In this document: positions 31,401 to 38,147 of the stretch, one piece after another
Layout: every line of letters starts with the position of its first letter
Position numbering within the stretch: the stretch's first letter is position 1
NCBI GenBank assembly: GCA_004295055.1
Contig: SHNJ01000017.1
Coordinates: forward strand, 54,634-118,633
Direction: 5' to 3'
Source: Alphaproteobacteria bacterium
Lineage (GTDB): Bacteria > Pseudomonadota > Alphaproteobacteria > SHNJ01
Length of the DNA stretch: 64,000 bases
Translations under genes and position numbers: made by a program
The notes under the pieces: model-generated
What the model saw: the letters and a program-made list of their open reading frames with translations, nothing else
Told to the model about the DNA's origin: nothing
The model's database searches: none

Positions 31401-31517
31401 GGGCTTACCAATAAGGGTTTTGACCGCCGGATATTTATCCGCCAGCGTTGTCAATTGCTGTTCAGCCCAATCGGTAAACCGAATGGTTTTTGGAATTGTT
31501 GTTCCCACCCATCTCAC
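28407..31517 (-). CDS. large protein of unknown function (1036 aa)
   Basis: No known domain recognised. The 1036 residues have no signal peptide or membrane segment. A helical N-terminal part (1-165) is followed by an Ala/Gln/Lys-rich coiled coil (about 168-262, with runs such as AAAAKEAKARALAAAA), then a large globular region with scattered Cys and His but no regular metal motif. The first codon is GTG (31517); an in-frame GTG three codons later has a better spaced G-rich sequence upstream, so the start is uncertain. It is the first gene of a two-gene operon with the 801-residue protein. tRNA-Arg(CCG) lies upstream on the same strand. Confidence 0.82.
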   Translation of the reverse strand: MRWVGTTIPKTIRFTDWAEQQLTTLADKYPAVKTLIGKPKDDRNYADLQQAAQEFSDRNIEQKEQAILGSLIAVIAAGELAERGELSRDALLEYITGILHNYFPEQQAKAHIATAASILQGLTIHAELDRAVQAIPRSTENDLGNWLLESCFRAIASAAAAQPNKQQQVAMLRAQYEAGIARLAAHQARAHFLTTQIATAEQALGGFKKQAAAAKEAKARALAAAAASEQQRQIQAAAAKAAEQKADQEAQQKAARHMALCEPLLEQILAARASGEIGAIEIPGANLQKKMNEIGVRSQFSDGELIIVHLTGKELKPFQAKFAAMMIEKLSGYTDDERSAIVRALGHREEIFSKAEKAALVFAGNFLATSVYFPGMPSDVLQDQTGLRGQLNDVATYAIRHFKIDEKTITTKFDQEKGLVTSNKDGSHPSPELSVLAEAANIYFHLFCSARVDVATAPFDKAWTEKTAKLTARQIFFLESRYESMNRRTSVNEALCIAGAFGLIPKIPPGKNFYKTISLHGFPCPVTWTTRDEKPPTPGQQCFIAAFQAESDKLRGEQAKEIGLAHALKSHFHELMPLVSGQPEKDAIMELAAQRYELAALREIVFKANQCDRLGLAYTSNDGSLAGDLKFSVSGFHLKNWKPFLQAFDALFQLNPNVALVWLSDLCGYRYQWMVKTEIPQLVKPAAAPFAMDMDFAMAELPAILARDSEADLIAHTAQYYTAFLHQGSLVCRYVNAIRSLQRCGGDIELLPDLMRQCGIASAHDGGELEHRIAALKTRNPATLAECYRQIIQGVCASICHDMAHDPFSMQTMVADIFGNETKIIPLLPHQLLPQITGGIGRISKDPPAGTSLILTLGKIIVAMCQNTPFGFAASAATELIGMIEQRVPNPSHPLGPGLRLLDIADRLCGQMLGSAFDYIDHPQNAAIRARIEEAQKAAQEIARLGTESPEAASIMQQFGLKIVRLNTEKVSFTNLKTGTNEINPIQQILIDSLDYYLRQKRTFEARELGPVSHAKLPERLSLVGTAGTLTKGARS

Positions 31518-31676
31518 CCAAAATTATTATTTTTTATGCGCCGGCAGAATACAGGATATTGCGCCAATCCGCAAGAAAATTATCCTTAAAGGATTAAGAT
31601 GGATATATATTTAACATATTGATATGTAATGATAATACGTATTTTGTAGTGTTAAGAATTATAGTTGGACATAGAA

Positions 31677-31740
31677 TGGTGGATCCGAGACGATACTTAT
31701 GGCTTCTGCGCGCGACGCGCGGTCGCCTTGGCTCCGATTC
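31677..31740. repeat. copied tRNA-Arg 3' end plus GAC-loop hairpin element
   Basis: Bases 31677-31694 match the 3' end of the nearby tRNA-Arg(CCG) in 16 of 18 positions. They are followed by TTATG, a hairpin CGCGC-GAC-GCGCG, then TCGCC and TGGCTC. The same order of parts occurs at 55429-55490 beside another tRNA-Arg. A further small hairpin (GCTCC GAA GGAGC, 31761-31773) lies between this element and the intact tRNA. Confidence 0.7.
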
Positions 31741-31782
31741 ATAATGGCTCGTCCTTCGTAGCTCCGAAGGAGCGTAGGAGGA

Positions 31783-31859
31783 TGGCGGACCCGAGACGAT
31801 TCGAACGTCCGACCTTTGCCTTCGGAGGGCAACGCTCTATCCAGCTGAGCTACGGGTCC
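31783..31859 (-). tRNA. tRNA-Arg (anticodon CCG)
   Basis: A complete 77-base cloverleaf with encoded CCA. The 7-bp acceptor stem is GGACCCG/CGGGTCC, the D arm is GCTC AGCTGGATA GAGC, the anticodon stem TTGCC/GGCAA frames loop CTCCGAA with anticodon CCG, and the T loop is TTCGAAT. It reads the Arg codon CGG. Confidence 0.95.
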
Positions 31860-31944
31860 AATAAGATCTCTATAACACAAACTTGTGCATTGTGCCACAA
31901 GATCGATTAATCTAGGATTCTAAAGAAATTTAAGGAGTTAAATT

Positions 31945-32304
31945 ATGTTTGGCATTAAAAGATGGTACCGTATGCGGGCGCTGGCGGCCCAAGCATTTGA
32001 GGAGCGCAAACAAACCGCTCTGAGTTGCGCCGCACGCGCGGTAAGTCCTTTGTCCGGTATTACCGGCATTAAAATAGCCAAGCGTTCTTGCCCGGACCGG
32101 ATGGGGGTTGGCGCCCCGTTGGTCCATGTCGCTACATGGTGTTTGGTTATTCATGCTACCCATCCGCACCATGCGGGAGCAATGAGGGTATTGCCTGGTC
32201 GCATTGATGATTTTCCAGTACGCATGGAATATTCTGAACGGTCTCCATCCCGATTCAGTTTGGCGTTAAGTGCGTTGATGGGATGGGTTCGGGGCCGGAC
32301 TTAG
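31945..32304 (+). CDS. hypothetical protein
   Basis: A 119-residue basic protein that I do not recognise, rich in Arg and Ala (MFGIKRWYRMRALAAQAF). A strong ribosome-binding site (AAGGAG) lies eight bases before the ATG, the main reason to call it. Several His and Cys are present (ATWCLVIHATHPHHAG) but form no known motif. Its end overlaps the tail of the convergent gene 32266-32703 by about 40 bases, which lowers confidence. Confidence 0.45.
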   Translation: MFGIKRWYRMRALAAQAFEERKQTALSCAARAVSPLSGITGIKIAKRSCPDRMGVGAPLVHVATWCLVIHATHPHHAGAMRVLPGRIDDFPVRMEYSERSPSRFSLALSALMGWVRGRT

Positions 32305-32703
32305 AATGGCGGCAAATTGAAAACCGATTCGCGGTTTGATGCGCAAATAAAGATCGATCCCGGTTGGGAATAATGTTTGATCCATCAGATCGCCTGCTTG
32401 CTGGTACCAAAACCGGGACGGGGCAAAAACGCCGTCCTGGAAATGCAAATATTCGCCATTTTCATCTTTGGCCAATTGTATTGGCCCACGCATAAAAAAC
32501 GCGAATTCAAAAACCATTTTGCCCGCCTGGCAAAATGAAAATTCGACAACATTTTCCAATGGCCAAACCGAAACATCCAATTCAGATCCATCGCGCCGAA
32601 CTTTGTACGCGTAACAAACTTCATATTCCGATATAACCGGCGATGCTTCCAGACATTCCAAAAATTCCAATTCATCCCAACGTAGCGTGCCTGGCATGGT
32701 CAT
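32266..32703 (-). CDS. hypothetical protein, co-transcribed with a lipase-like gene
   Basis: A 145-residue acidic, probably cytoplasmic protein of unknown function (RWDELEFLECLEASPVISEY, DVSVWPLENVVEFSF). Its start overlaps the stop of the upstream hydrolase gene by four bases (ATGA), so the two form an operon. No signal peptide or membrane helix is visible. Confidence 0.65.
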   Translation of the reverse strand: MTMPGTLRWDELEFLECLEASPVISEYEVCYAYKVRRDGSELDVSVWPLENVVEFSFCQAGKMVFEFAFFMRGPIQLAKDENGEYLHFQDGVFAPSRFWYQQAGDLMDQTLFPTGIDLYLRIKPRIGFQFAAILSPAPNPSHQRT

Positions 32704-33716
32704 AGCGGAATTTCTTTTCTATTGCTTTCTGTATAGACCCGTCCACGCGGATTTTTGATTGCGGTCTTGCCTTCAATAAACGCCCAAATATCCTGATGCA
32801 CGTTCTCCGCCTGCAAATCGCGCAACAACATGTGATAACCGTTATCATACCAAATAAATTGCCACTTATCATTTTCTGGCAAAGCCCGTGTCATCGCGCG
32901 CAAGGCCGATTTCGGAATAATGTCGTCATGGGCGCCATATAGAATCAATGTCGGCATTTTAATTTTTGGCGCCGCCGCCAATGCCGCGTCCATCAAATCG
33001 GTCATGCCAAATAACTTGTCGGTGCGTGCTTCTTTTTGTACAAGCCGGTCCGCCGCCAGCGCGCGCAGCATTTCCATATTGTCGGATGGCTTTAAATCCA
33101 GATGTTTTCCGCTAAGCGATAGCCACGGCATCGTGTGCGCGGAAAACCATAACGCCATGACTTGCAATGGATTCATCGCGGTGCGGCCCCACACGGCGGG
33201 CGCGACCAGAATAACGCCATCGGCCGGCAAAGAATTTTCTTCCGTGGATGCCAGCAAACTGACGCCGCCACCCATACTGTCGCCCAAAATATATAGCGGC
33301 GTTTTTGGATATTGTTCTTTTACCGCATTGGTCAAGGCGCGCAAATCCTGAACCAGCGTAGCGGCACCCGGCCAGTTTCCTTGGTTCGGCGCCTCGCCGA
33401 ATCCGCGTTGGTCATAGGCGATAACGCTGATTTGTTTGGAATTCAAAAACTTGGCGGTACTGGCGAACGCCATGCCGTAATCGTTGAATCCATGCACGGC
33501 GATCACCATCGCTTTGGGCCGCGCAACTTCGAAGCGGCGCAGGGGCAGGGTGGCGCCGCCTGGGGCAATGAAATAACGTTCGGTCAATTTTCCGGTCAAA
33601 TCTGGCATTTCCTGATAAGGCACATATAAGGTGCATGCAGTAAACAGCACCAATACGGCAATGTTAAGGAAAAGCTTGCAAGTCGGCCAAAGATGATTAG
33701 TATTCCAACGAAACAT
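32700..33716 (-). CDS. alpha/beta hydrolase lipoprotein, lysophospholipase-like
   Basis: A serine hydrolase of the lysophospholipase/monoacylglycerol lipase type (Hydrolase_4 family), 338 residues. The N-terminus has a hydrophobic segment ending in a lipobox-like FTAC (Cys28), so it may be a membrane-anchored lipoprotein. The oxyanion region is AVHGFNDYG, the nucleophile elbow GDSMGGG, the acid is in LILYGAHDDIIP and the catalytic His in GYHMLLRD. The substrate is inferred from family only. It heads an operon with the hypothetical gene at 32266 and starts divergently from the zinc-finger gene. Confidence 0.85.
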   Translation of the reverse strand: MFRWNTNHLWPTCKLFLNIAVLVLFTACTLYVPYQEMPDLTGKLTERYFIAPGGATLPLRRFEVARPKAMVIAVHGFNDYGMAFASTAKFLNSKQISVIAYDQRGFGEAPNQGNWPGAATLVQDLRALTNAVKEQYPKTPLYILGDSMGGGVSLLASTEENSLPADGVILVAPAVWGRTAMNPLQVMALWFSAHTMPWLSLSGKHLDLKPSDNMEMLRALAADRLVQKEARTDKLFGMTDLMDAALAAAPKIKMPTLILYGAHDDIIPKSALRAMTRALPENDKWQFIWYDNGYHMLLRDLQAENVHQDIWAFIEGKTAIKNPRGRVYTESNRKEIPL

Positions 33717-33743
33717 GTCACATTTTGCGAAATTTTAATCCTC

Positions 33744-33932
33744 ATGTCCAGACAAGCCATAGAAACCGTTATTGTGCAATCCCGTAAATTAAATTGCGAT
33801 GGGGGCGATGGTCCGTTGGGCCATCCGCGCGTATTCCTGAATATGGGCGTTCACGATTTTATCGACTGCCCGTATTGCAGCAAAAAATATATCCTGTCGC
33901 CAGACGCCGCCCATGACGGCGCGCATCATTGA
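33744..33932 (+). CDS. zinc-finger CHCC-domain protein
   Basis: A 62-residue protein of the zf-CHCC family, related to the zinc-binding part of the mitochondrial complex I subunit NDUFS6. The ligands are visible as Cys and His in LNCDGGDGPLGHPRVFL, and CPYC in DFIDCPYCSKKYIL. I start at ATG 33744 (MSRQAIETV), because the in-frame codons before it overlap the divergent lipase promoter. Its stop overlaps the first codons of polA, so the two are co-transcribed. Confidence 0.88.
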   Translation: MSRQAIETVIVQSRKLNCDGGDGPLGHPRVFLNMGVHDFIDCPYCSKKYILSPDAAHDGAHH

Positions 33933-36760
33933 ACGTGGCTGGCTCGAAACCAAAACATTTATATCTGATCGACGGTTCGGGATTTATTTTCCGCGCCTTT
34001 CACGCTTTGCCGCCATTGACGCGGCCGGATGGCACGCCGATTGGCGCGGTATACGGTTTCACCAATATGATGATGAAACTGATCGAATCGGCCAAGGCGG
34101 ATAATGATCTCGATTATATCGCGGTGATTTTCGACGCGGCGCGCAAAACTTTCCGCCAGGATATTTACCCCGAATACAAGGCGCACCGCCCACCGCCGCC
34201 CGAAGAATTGGTTCCGCAATTTGCGTTGGTGCGCGAGGCGACCAAGGCCCTGAATATTCCCGCCATCGAAATGCAAAATTACGAGGCCGACGATTTGATC
34301 GCATCCTACGCGCGCGTGGCCGATGCGCAAGGATTCGAAGTCACCATCGTCACCGGCGATAAGGACATGATGCAATTGATCGGCGGCAATGTCGGCATTT
34401 ACGATCCGATCAAATCGAAAGAAATTGGCGCACCGGAAGTTCTGGAAAAATTCGGCGTGCCGCCGGAAAAAGTGATCGATGTGCAGGCGCTGGCCGGCGA
34501 TTCGACCGATAATGTGCCGGGCGTTCCCGGCATTGGCGTTAAAACCGCGGCCGAATTGATCAATACCTATGGATCGCTGGATCAATTGTTGGCGCGCGCC
34601 ACGGAAATCAAACAACCAAAACGGCGCGAGGCGTTGGTCAATCATGCCGAAGACGCGCGAATTTCCCGGCAATTGGTCACATTGAAAAACGATATTGATT
34701 TGCCGGTTCCGCTGGACGATTTGATCGCCAAACCCGCCAATGAAAATATCTTGCGCGAATTTTTGTCCGTGCAAGGTTTTAAAACCATGGTGGCGAAGCT
34801 GGGCGCCGGTGGACAGGGAACAGGGAACGGGGAGCAGAAAAAAATCCCCCCTAGTTCAAGTTCTGCACCGATTGCCAACCCCAACGATATAAAATCGCCC
34901 ACCGCCCAGCGTCCACCGTCCACTGTCACTTATTCTATTTTACAGACAGAGGCAGAGTTGGATGCCTGGCTTTCTAAAATGCCTAAATTTGGGGTGCTGG
35001 CGGTTGATACTGAAACTGACTCGCTCTCCGCCGTTTCCGCGAATTTGGTTGGCATTTCCCTGTCTTATGCGCCCGGAATTGCTTGTTATATTCCGGTAGG
35101 GCACCGCGTCGCCGACGGCGGGCTTGATTTCACCGGTGAAGCCGCGAAATTAAAACAAATTCTGCTGGATAAAGTGGTCGCAAAATTAAAACCGATTCTC
35201 GCCGATCCGGCGATCATGAAAATCGGGCATAATATCAAATATGATTTGCAAATTTTATGGCGCTATGGATTGGATGTAACGCCGTATGACGACAGTATGT
35301 TGATGTCTTACGTACTGGAAGGCGGCGCGCATGGGCATGGCATGGATGAACTCGCCCAATTATATTTGCAGCATAATACGATCAAATACGAAGACGTCGC
35401 CGGCAAAGGCAAAAATAAAGTCACGTTCGATTTGGTGCCGATTGACAAGGCCGGGCAATACGCCGCCGAAGATGCCGATATCACGCTGCGCCTTGGCGAA
35501 TATTTAAAACCGCGCCTGTTGCCCGAATCGGGCATTGTTATGTACGATGCCATCGAAAAACCGTTGATACGCGTGGTCGCGCGGATGGAAAGCGACGGCG
35601 TATTGCTGGATCGCAAAAAATTACAAGATTTATCGGCCGATTTCGCGGCGCGCATAGCGGAACACGAAAAAGAAATCTTTGTGTTGGCGGGGTGTGAATT
35701 GAATTTGGGATCGCCCAAACAATTGGGCGAGGTTTTGTTCGAGAAACTGAAATTGCCGGGGGGGAACAAAACCAAAACCGGCGCCTGGTCTACCGATGCC
35801 TCGACATTGGAAGATTTATCGGCGCAGGGACATGTGATCGCCGAAAAAATTATCGCCTGGCGGCAATTATCGAAATTGAAATCGACTTATACCGACGCGC
35901 TGGCCGAACAAATCAACCCCAAAACCGGCCGGGTGCACACATCGTTTCATTTGGCGTTGACCAATACCGGGCGCCTGTCGTCGTCCGATCCGAATTTGCA
36001 AAACATTCCGATCCGCACGGCGGAGGGCAAAAAAATCCGCACCGCTTTTATCGCGCCGCCGAATCACAAATTAATTTCCGCCGATTACAGCCAGATTGAA
36101 TTGCGCTTGCTCGCAGAAATGGCGGATATTCCGGCCTTGAAACAGGCCTTTGTCGATAATGTCGATATTCACGCCCTGACCGCATCCGAAGTATTTCATA
36201 TCCCGCTCGATCAAATCGATTCCGACACGCGGCGCAAGGCCAAGGCGATCAATTTCGGTATTGTGTACGGTATTTCCGCGTTTGGCCTTGCGGCGCAAAT
36301 TGGCGTATCGAACACCGAGGCGCGGCAATTCATCGATCATTATTTCTCCCGCTTCCCGCAAATTCGCGATTTCATGGAATATAACAAGGATTATTGCCGC
36401 AAACACGGATACGTCACAACCTTGTTTGGCCGCCGCTGTTTCATTCCTGATATCAATTCCAAAAATGGCGCCTCGCGCGCATTTTCGGAACGCCAGGCGA
36501 TCAACGCGCCATTACAAGGCACCGCCGCCGATATCATCAAACGCGCCATGAACAAAATGCCCGCCGCGCTTGCGGCCGCAAACCTGACGGCCAAAATGAT
36601 TCTGCAAGTGCATGACGAATTATTGTTTGAATCGGCAGACGCCGAGTGCGACGCCGCCACAAAATTGGTGCAAGACACCATGCGCAATGCTTGCGAGCCG
36701 GTGGTAAAATTGACGGTGCCGTTGGTCGTGGATGTTGCTGTTTCAGAGAGGTGGAGCTGA
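33929..36760 (+). CDS. polA: DNA polymerase I
   Basis: Repairs gaps and removes RNA primers. The 943 residues contain a 5'-3' exonuclease (1-290; LIDGSGFIFRAFHALPP, FDAARKTFRQDIYPEYK, GDKDMMQL, GDSTDNVPGVPGIG), a linker, a 3'-5' exonuclease and the polymerase. The proofreading residues appear intact: DTETD, IGHNIKYDLQIL and YAAEDADITLRL. Polymerase motifs are ADYSQIELRLLAEM (A), RRKAKAINFGIVYG (B) and LQVHDELLFE (C). The linker near residues 294-333 is encoded by heptanucleotide element E5, read in frame. Start is TTG 33929 or GTG 33935; no clear ribosome-binding site decides, and coupling to the zinc-finger gene is likely. Confidence 0.96.
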   Translation: MNVAGSKPKHLYLIDGSGFIFRAFHALPPLTRPDGTPIGAVYGFTNMMMKLIESAKADNDLDYIAVIFDAARKTFRQDIYPEYKAHRPPPPEELVPQFALVREATKALNIPAIEMQNYEADDLIASYARVADAQGFEVTIVTGDKDMMQLIGGNVGIYDPIKSKEIGAPEVLEKFGVPPEKVIDVQALAGDSTDNVPGVPGIGVKTAAELINTYGSLDQLLARATEIKQPKRREALVNHAEDARISRQLVTLKNDIDLPVPLDDLIAKPANENILREFLSVQGFKTMVAKLGAGGQGTGNGEQKKIPPSSSSAPIANPNDIKSPTAQRPPSTVTYSILQTEAELDAWLSKMPKFGVLAVDTETDSLSAVSANLVGISLSYAPGIACYIPVGHRVADGGLDFTGEAAKLKQILLDKVVAKLKPILADPAIMKIGHNIKYDLQILWRYGLDVTPYDDSMLMSYVLEGGAHGHGMDELAQLYLQHNTIKYEDVAGKGKNKVTFDLVPIDKAGQYAAEDADITLRLGEYLKPRLLPESGIVMYDAIEKPLIRVVARMESDGVLLDRKKLQDLSADFAARIAEHEKEIFVLAGCELNLGSPKQLGEVLFEKLKLPGGNKTKTGAWSTDASTLEDLSAQGHVIAEKIIAWRQLSKLKSTYTDALAEQINPKTGRVHTSFHLALTNTGRLSSSDPNLQNIPIRTAEGKKIRTAFIAPPNHKLISADYSQIELRLLAEMADIPALKQAFVDNVDIHALTASEVFHIPLDQIDSDTRRKAKAINFGIVYGISAFGLAAQIGVSNTEARQFIDHYFSRFPQIRDFMEYNKDYCRKHGYVTTLFGRRCFIPDINSKNGASRAFSERQAINAPLQGTAADIIKRAMNKMPAALAAANLTAKMILQVHDELLFESADAECDAATKLVQDTMRNACEPVVKLTVPLVVDVAVSERWS
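34811..34926. repeat. heptanucleotide-repeat element E5 inside polA
   Basis: Four purine-rich units (GGACAGG, GAACAGG and variants, 34811-34838) and four C-rich units (CCACCGC to CCACTGT, 34899-34926) flank about 60 bases. They are read through in frame as a low-complexity Gly/Gln/Pro/Ser linker between the 5' nuclease and the proofreading domain. Confidence 0.8.
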
Positions 36761-36825
36761 TGCTTGTCCGCCGAAGCTGCGTAGCAGCTAAGGCAGATGA
36801 CGGTGAGTGATCGGTGGAGTTAGGT

Positions 36826-37362
36826 TTATACTATAGCTGCACATATACCAAGGTGGGCATTCTTCAATTGTTTATATTTATTTTCTATTTCTATAAGACG
36901 ACTAGAATAATGTGAGTTAGTTCTTAATGCACGTAAATCCCGAAGATATGCTTTTACCGCGTATCTATATTCCATATAACTTCTCATCAAATCTGGACAT
37001 AGATAAATATCTTCCGCGAGAGGCTTCCCAAGTTCCTTATTAATATCAATAATAAACGCATCTATGTGTGAATCTTGTATATCGTGAGCATTTTTAATTT
37101 GTTCATGTACAAACTCAACGATCATCTCATTTTTTAATTTTATCGCGTTTTTTCTATCCTCTTCTTTTTTATCTTCGCCATAAAAAAACATCCATATTGC
37201 GGCAATAACAGAAAAAAGAGTAAAAAAAGCTGAATAAAGATTTTCTTTACCTGAATTATCCATAATCAACCAAGCTAATGTGAGAAGCAGTACACCACTC
37301 CATAGCGCTATATGGGATTTTTGTATGGTCGGTTGTTGCCTACAACAAGTATTATCAGTCAT
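36826..37362 (-). CDS. two-pass membrane protein of unknown function
   Basis: A 178-residue protein with two membrane helices (about 18-35 and 43-62) separated by a short turn, then a cytoplasmic helical domain with many charged residues (EDKKEEDRKNAIKLKNE). The shape recalls small 2TM effector proteins of the SLATT kind, but I see no sequence motif to prove this. Its start overlaps the end of the XRE regulator gene by eight bases. The DNA is much more AT-rich than polA and hemY around it, pointing to acquired DNA. Confidence 0.7.
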   Translation of the reverse strand: MTDNTCCRQQPTIQKSHIALWSGVLLLTLAWLIMDNSGKENLYSAFFTLFSVIAAIWMFFYGEDKKEEDRKNAIKLKNEMIVEFVHEQIKNAHDIQDSHIDAFIIDINKELGKPLAEDIYLCPDLMRSYMEYRYAVKAYLRDLRALRTNSHYSSRLIEIENKYKQLKNAHLGICAAIV

Positions 37363-37582
37363 TTGTTAAATCTAATCCTAATACTACAGCCAACTTCAAA
37401 CACACCAGCATTGTAGGATGAATTTTGCTGCGTTCGATCATGCTGATGGTGGTGCGGTGAATTCCGGTTATTTCAGCCAAGGCTTCATAAGTCAAGCCTT
37501 TCGCCAATCTCGCTTCGCGTAGACGTTTAATAATTTCTTTTTCTTGCTTTTCGGCAATTTTAGCGGCGGCTTTAGGAGTCAT
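37355..37582 (-). CDS. XRE-family transcriptional regulator
   Basis: A 75-residue helix-turn-helix protein of the Cro/cI (XRE) type: RLREARLAKGLTYEALAEIT, IHRTTISMIERSKIHPTML and a C-terminal LKLAVVLGLDL. I start at ATG 37582; a longer frame from 37633 would run through the divergent promoter and operator. It is co-translated with the 2TM protein. It probably binds the inverted repeat at 37615-37634 and so controls both directions. Confidence 0.82.
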   Translation of the reverse strand: MTPKAAAKIAEKQEKEIIKRLREARLAKGLTYEALAEITGIHRTTISMIERSKIHPTMLVCLKLAVVLGLDLTND

Positions 37583-37599
37583 CCGGCTATTTTCGCCAC

Positions 37600-37634
37600 T
37601 TGACCCCCAAAGTCTATGAGAGTATAATCTCATA
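37600..37634 (+). promoter_or_regulatory. sigma-70 promoter with palindromic operator
   Basis: A -35 box TTGACC (37600-37605), a 17-base spacer and a perfect -10 box TATAAT (37623-37628). The -10 box sits in a palindrome with arms TATGAG (37615-37620) and CTCATA (37629-37634) that matches in 18 of 20 positions. The expected transcription start falls at about 37634-37636, on the ATG of the next gene, so that mRNA should be leaderless. The palindrome is a likely site for the divergent XRE protein. Confidence 0.8.
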
Positions 37635-37635
37635 C

Positions 37636-37809
37636 ATGAAAAGGGTTAAAACCGCGAAAAACCGACGTCCTAATTACTGCTTCGACGAAAAACTCACCGT
37701 CCGGATCAAGGACCGGCGGGGACGGGTGGTGGTCGAACTCGCTGCCGATACCGCAAAAGAATATGATTGGGCGATGTGGCTTTTGGGGGAAATGAATAAA
37801 TGGCGGTAG
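37636..37809 (+). CDS. small basic protein, probably from a leaderless mRNA
   Basis: A 57-residue protein that I do not recognise: a basic N-terminus (MKRVKTAKNRRPNYC), then FDEKLTVRIKDRRGRVVVEL, which could form a small beta sheet, then a helix with aromatic residues. It is placed ten bases or less after a consensus promoter, without room for a ribosome-binding site. It is divergent from the XRE/2TM pair and shares its operator, so the three form one regulated cassette. Confidence 0.6.
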   Translation: MKRVKTAKNRRPNYCFDEKLTVRIKDRRGRVVVELAADTAKEYDWAMWLLGEMNKWR

Positions 37810-37968
37810 TAAAAAAGGGGGGGCATGCCGAGCCGTAGCCGACGATCACACAGCCCACCTACGTTTTAAAACTGGCTTGCCGAGTCGAAGCGCAAGGTAT
37901 TTTTGCTGATAGAGTCCGCCTTCGCCGTTATACGGCTACGGCGCGACAGTCTTCGCTAGCGCGAAGAC
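37810..37968. repeat. hairpin-rich spacer downstream of tRNA-Thr
   Basis: No gene is seen here. The stretch holds a GCCG/CGGC hairpin (near 37924-37936) and a perfect 10-bp hairpin with a TAGC loop (arms CAGTCTTCGC at 37947-37956 and GCGAAGACTG at 37961-37970) that touches the tRNA-Thr 3' end. It may act in tRNA 3' processing or termination. GTCCGCC-type motifs recur at 36770 after polA, suggesting a second dispersed palindrome family. Confidence 0.5.
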
Positions 37969-38044
37969 TGGTGCCGTTGATAGGAATCGAACCTACGACC
38001 CCATCATTACGAATGACGTGCTCTACCAACTGAGCTACAACGGC
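37969..38044 (-). tRNA. tRNA-Thr (anticodon CGU)
   Basis: A complete 76-base cloverleaf with encoded CCA. The acceptor stem is GCCGTTG/CAACGGC, the D arm is GCTC AGTTGGTA GAGC, the anticodon stem CGTCA/TGATG frames loop TTCGTAA with anticodon CGT, and the T arm is GTAGG TTCGATT CCTAT. It reads ACG codons. Confidence 0.95.
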
Positions 38045-38120
38045 TTACCATAAAATCGTGACTCTCCATTCTCGCTCAGTCGGTAGACTTTATATGTCCT
38101 CCTAGCCGGACGGGCTGGGC

Positions 38121-38137
38121 AACTGAGCTACAACGGC
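38121..38137 (-). repeat. 17-base copy of the tRNA-Thr 5' end
   Basis: AACTGAGCTACAACGGC repeats exactly the last 17 plus-strand bases of the tRNA-Thr gene (38028-38044), about 93 bases upstream of the tRNA on its own strand. The rest of the cloverleaf is absent. It looks like a trace of duplication or recombination at the tRNA. Confidence 0.65.
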
Positions 38138-38147
38138 GATCCAAGAA

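Noticed and set aside
33959..34774. A 271-codon minus-strand frame opposite polA
   Set aside because: Antisense of a certain gene, with Gln/His/Phe-rich composition and no supporting signals.
36795..36830. Possible seventh heptamer array after polA
   Set aside because: GGTGAGT/GGTGGAG similarities do not hold a steady period of 7.
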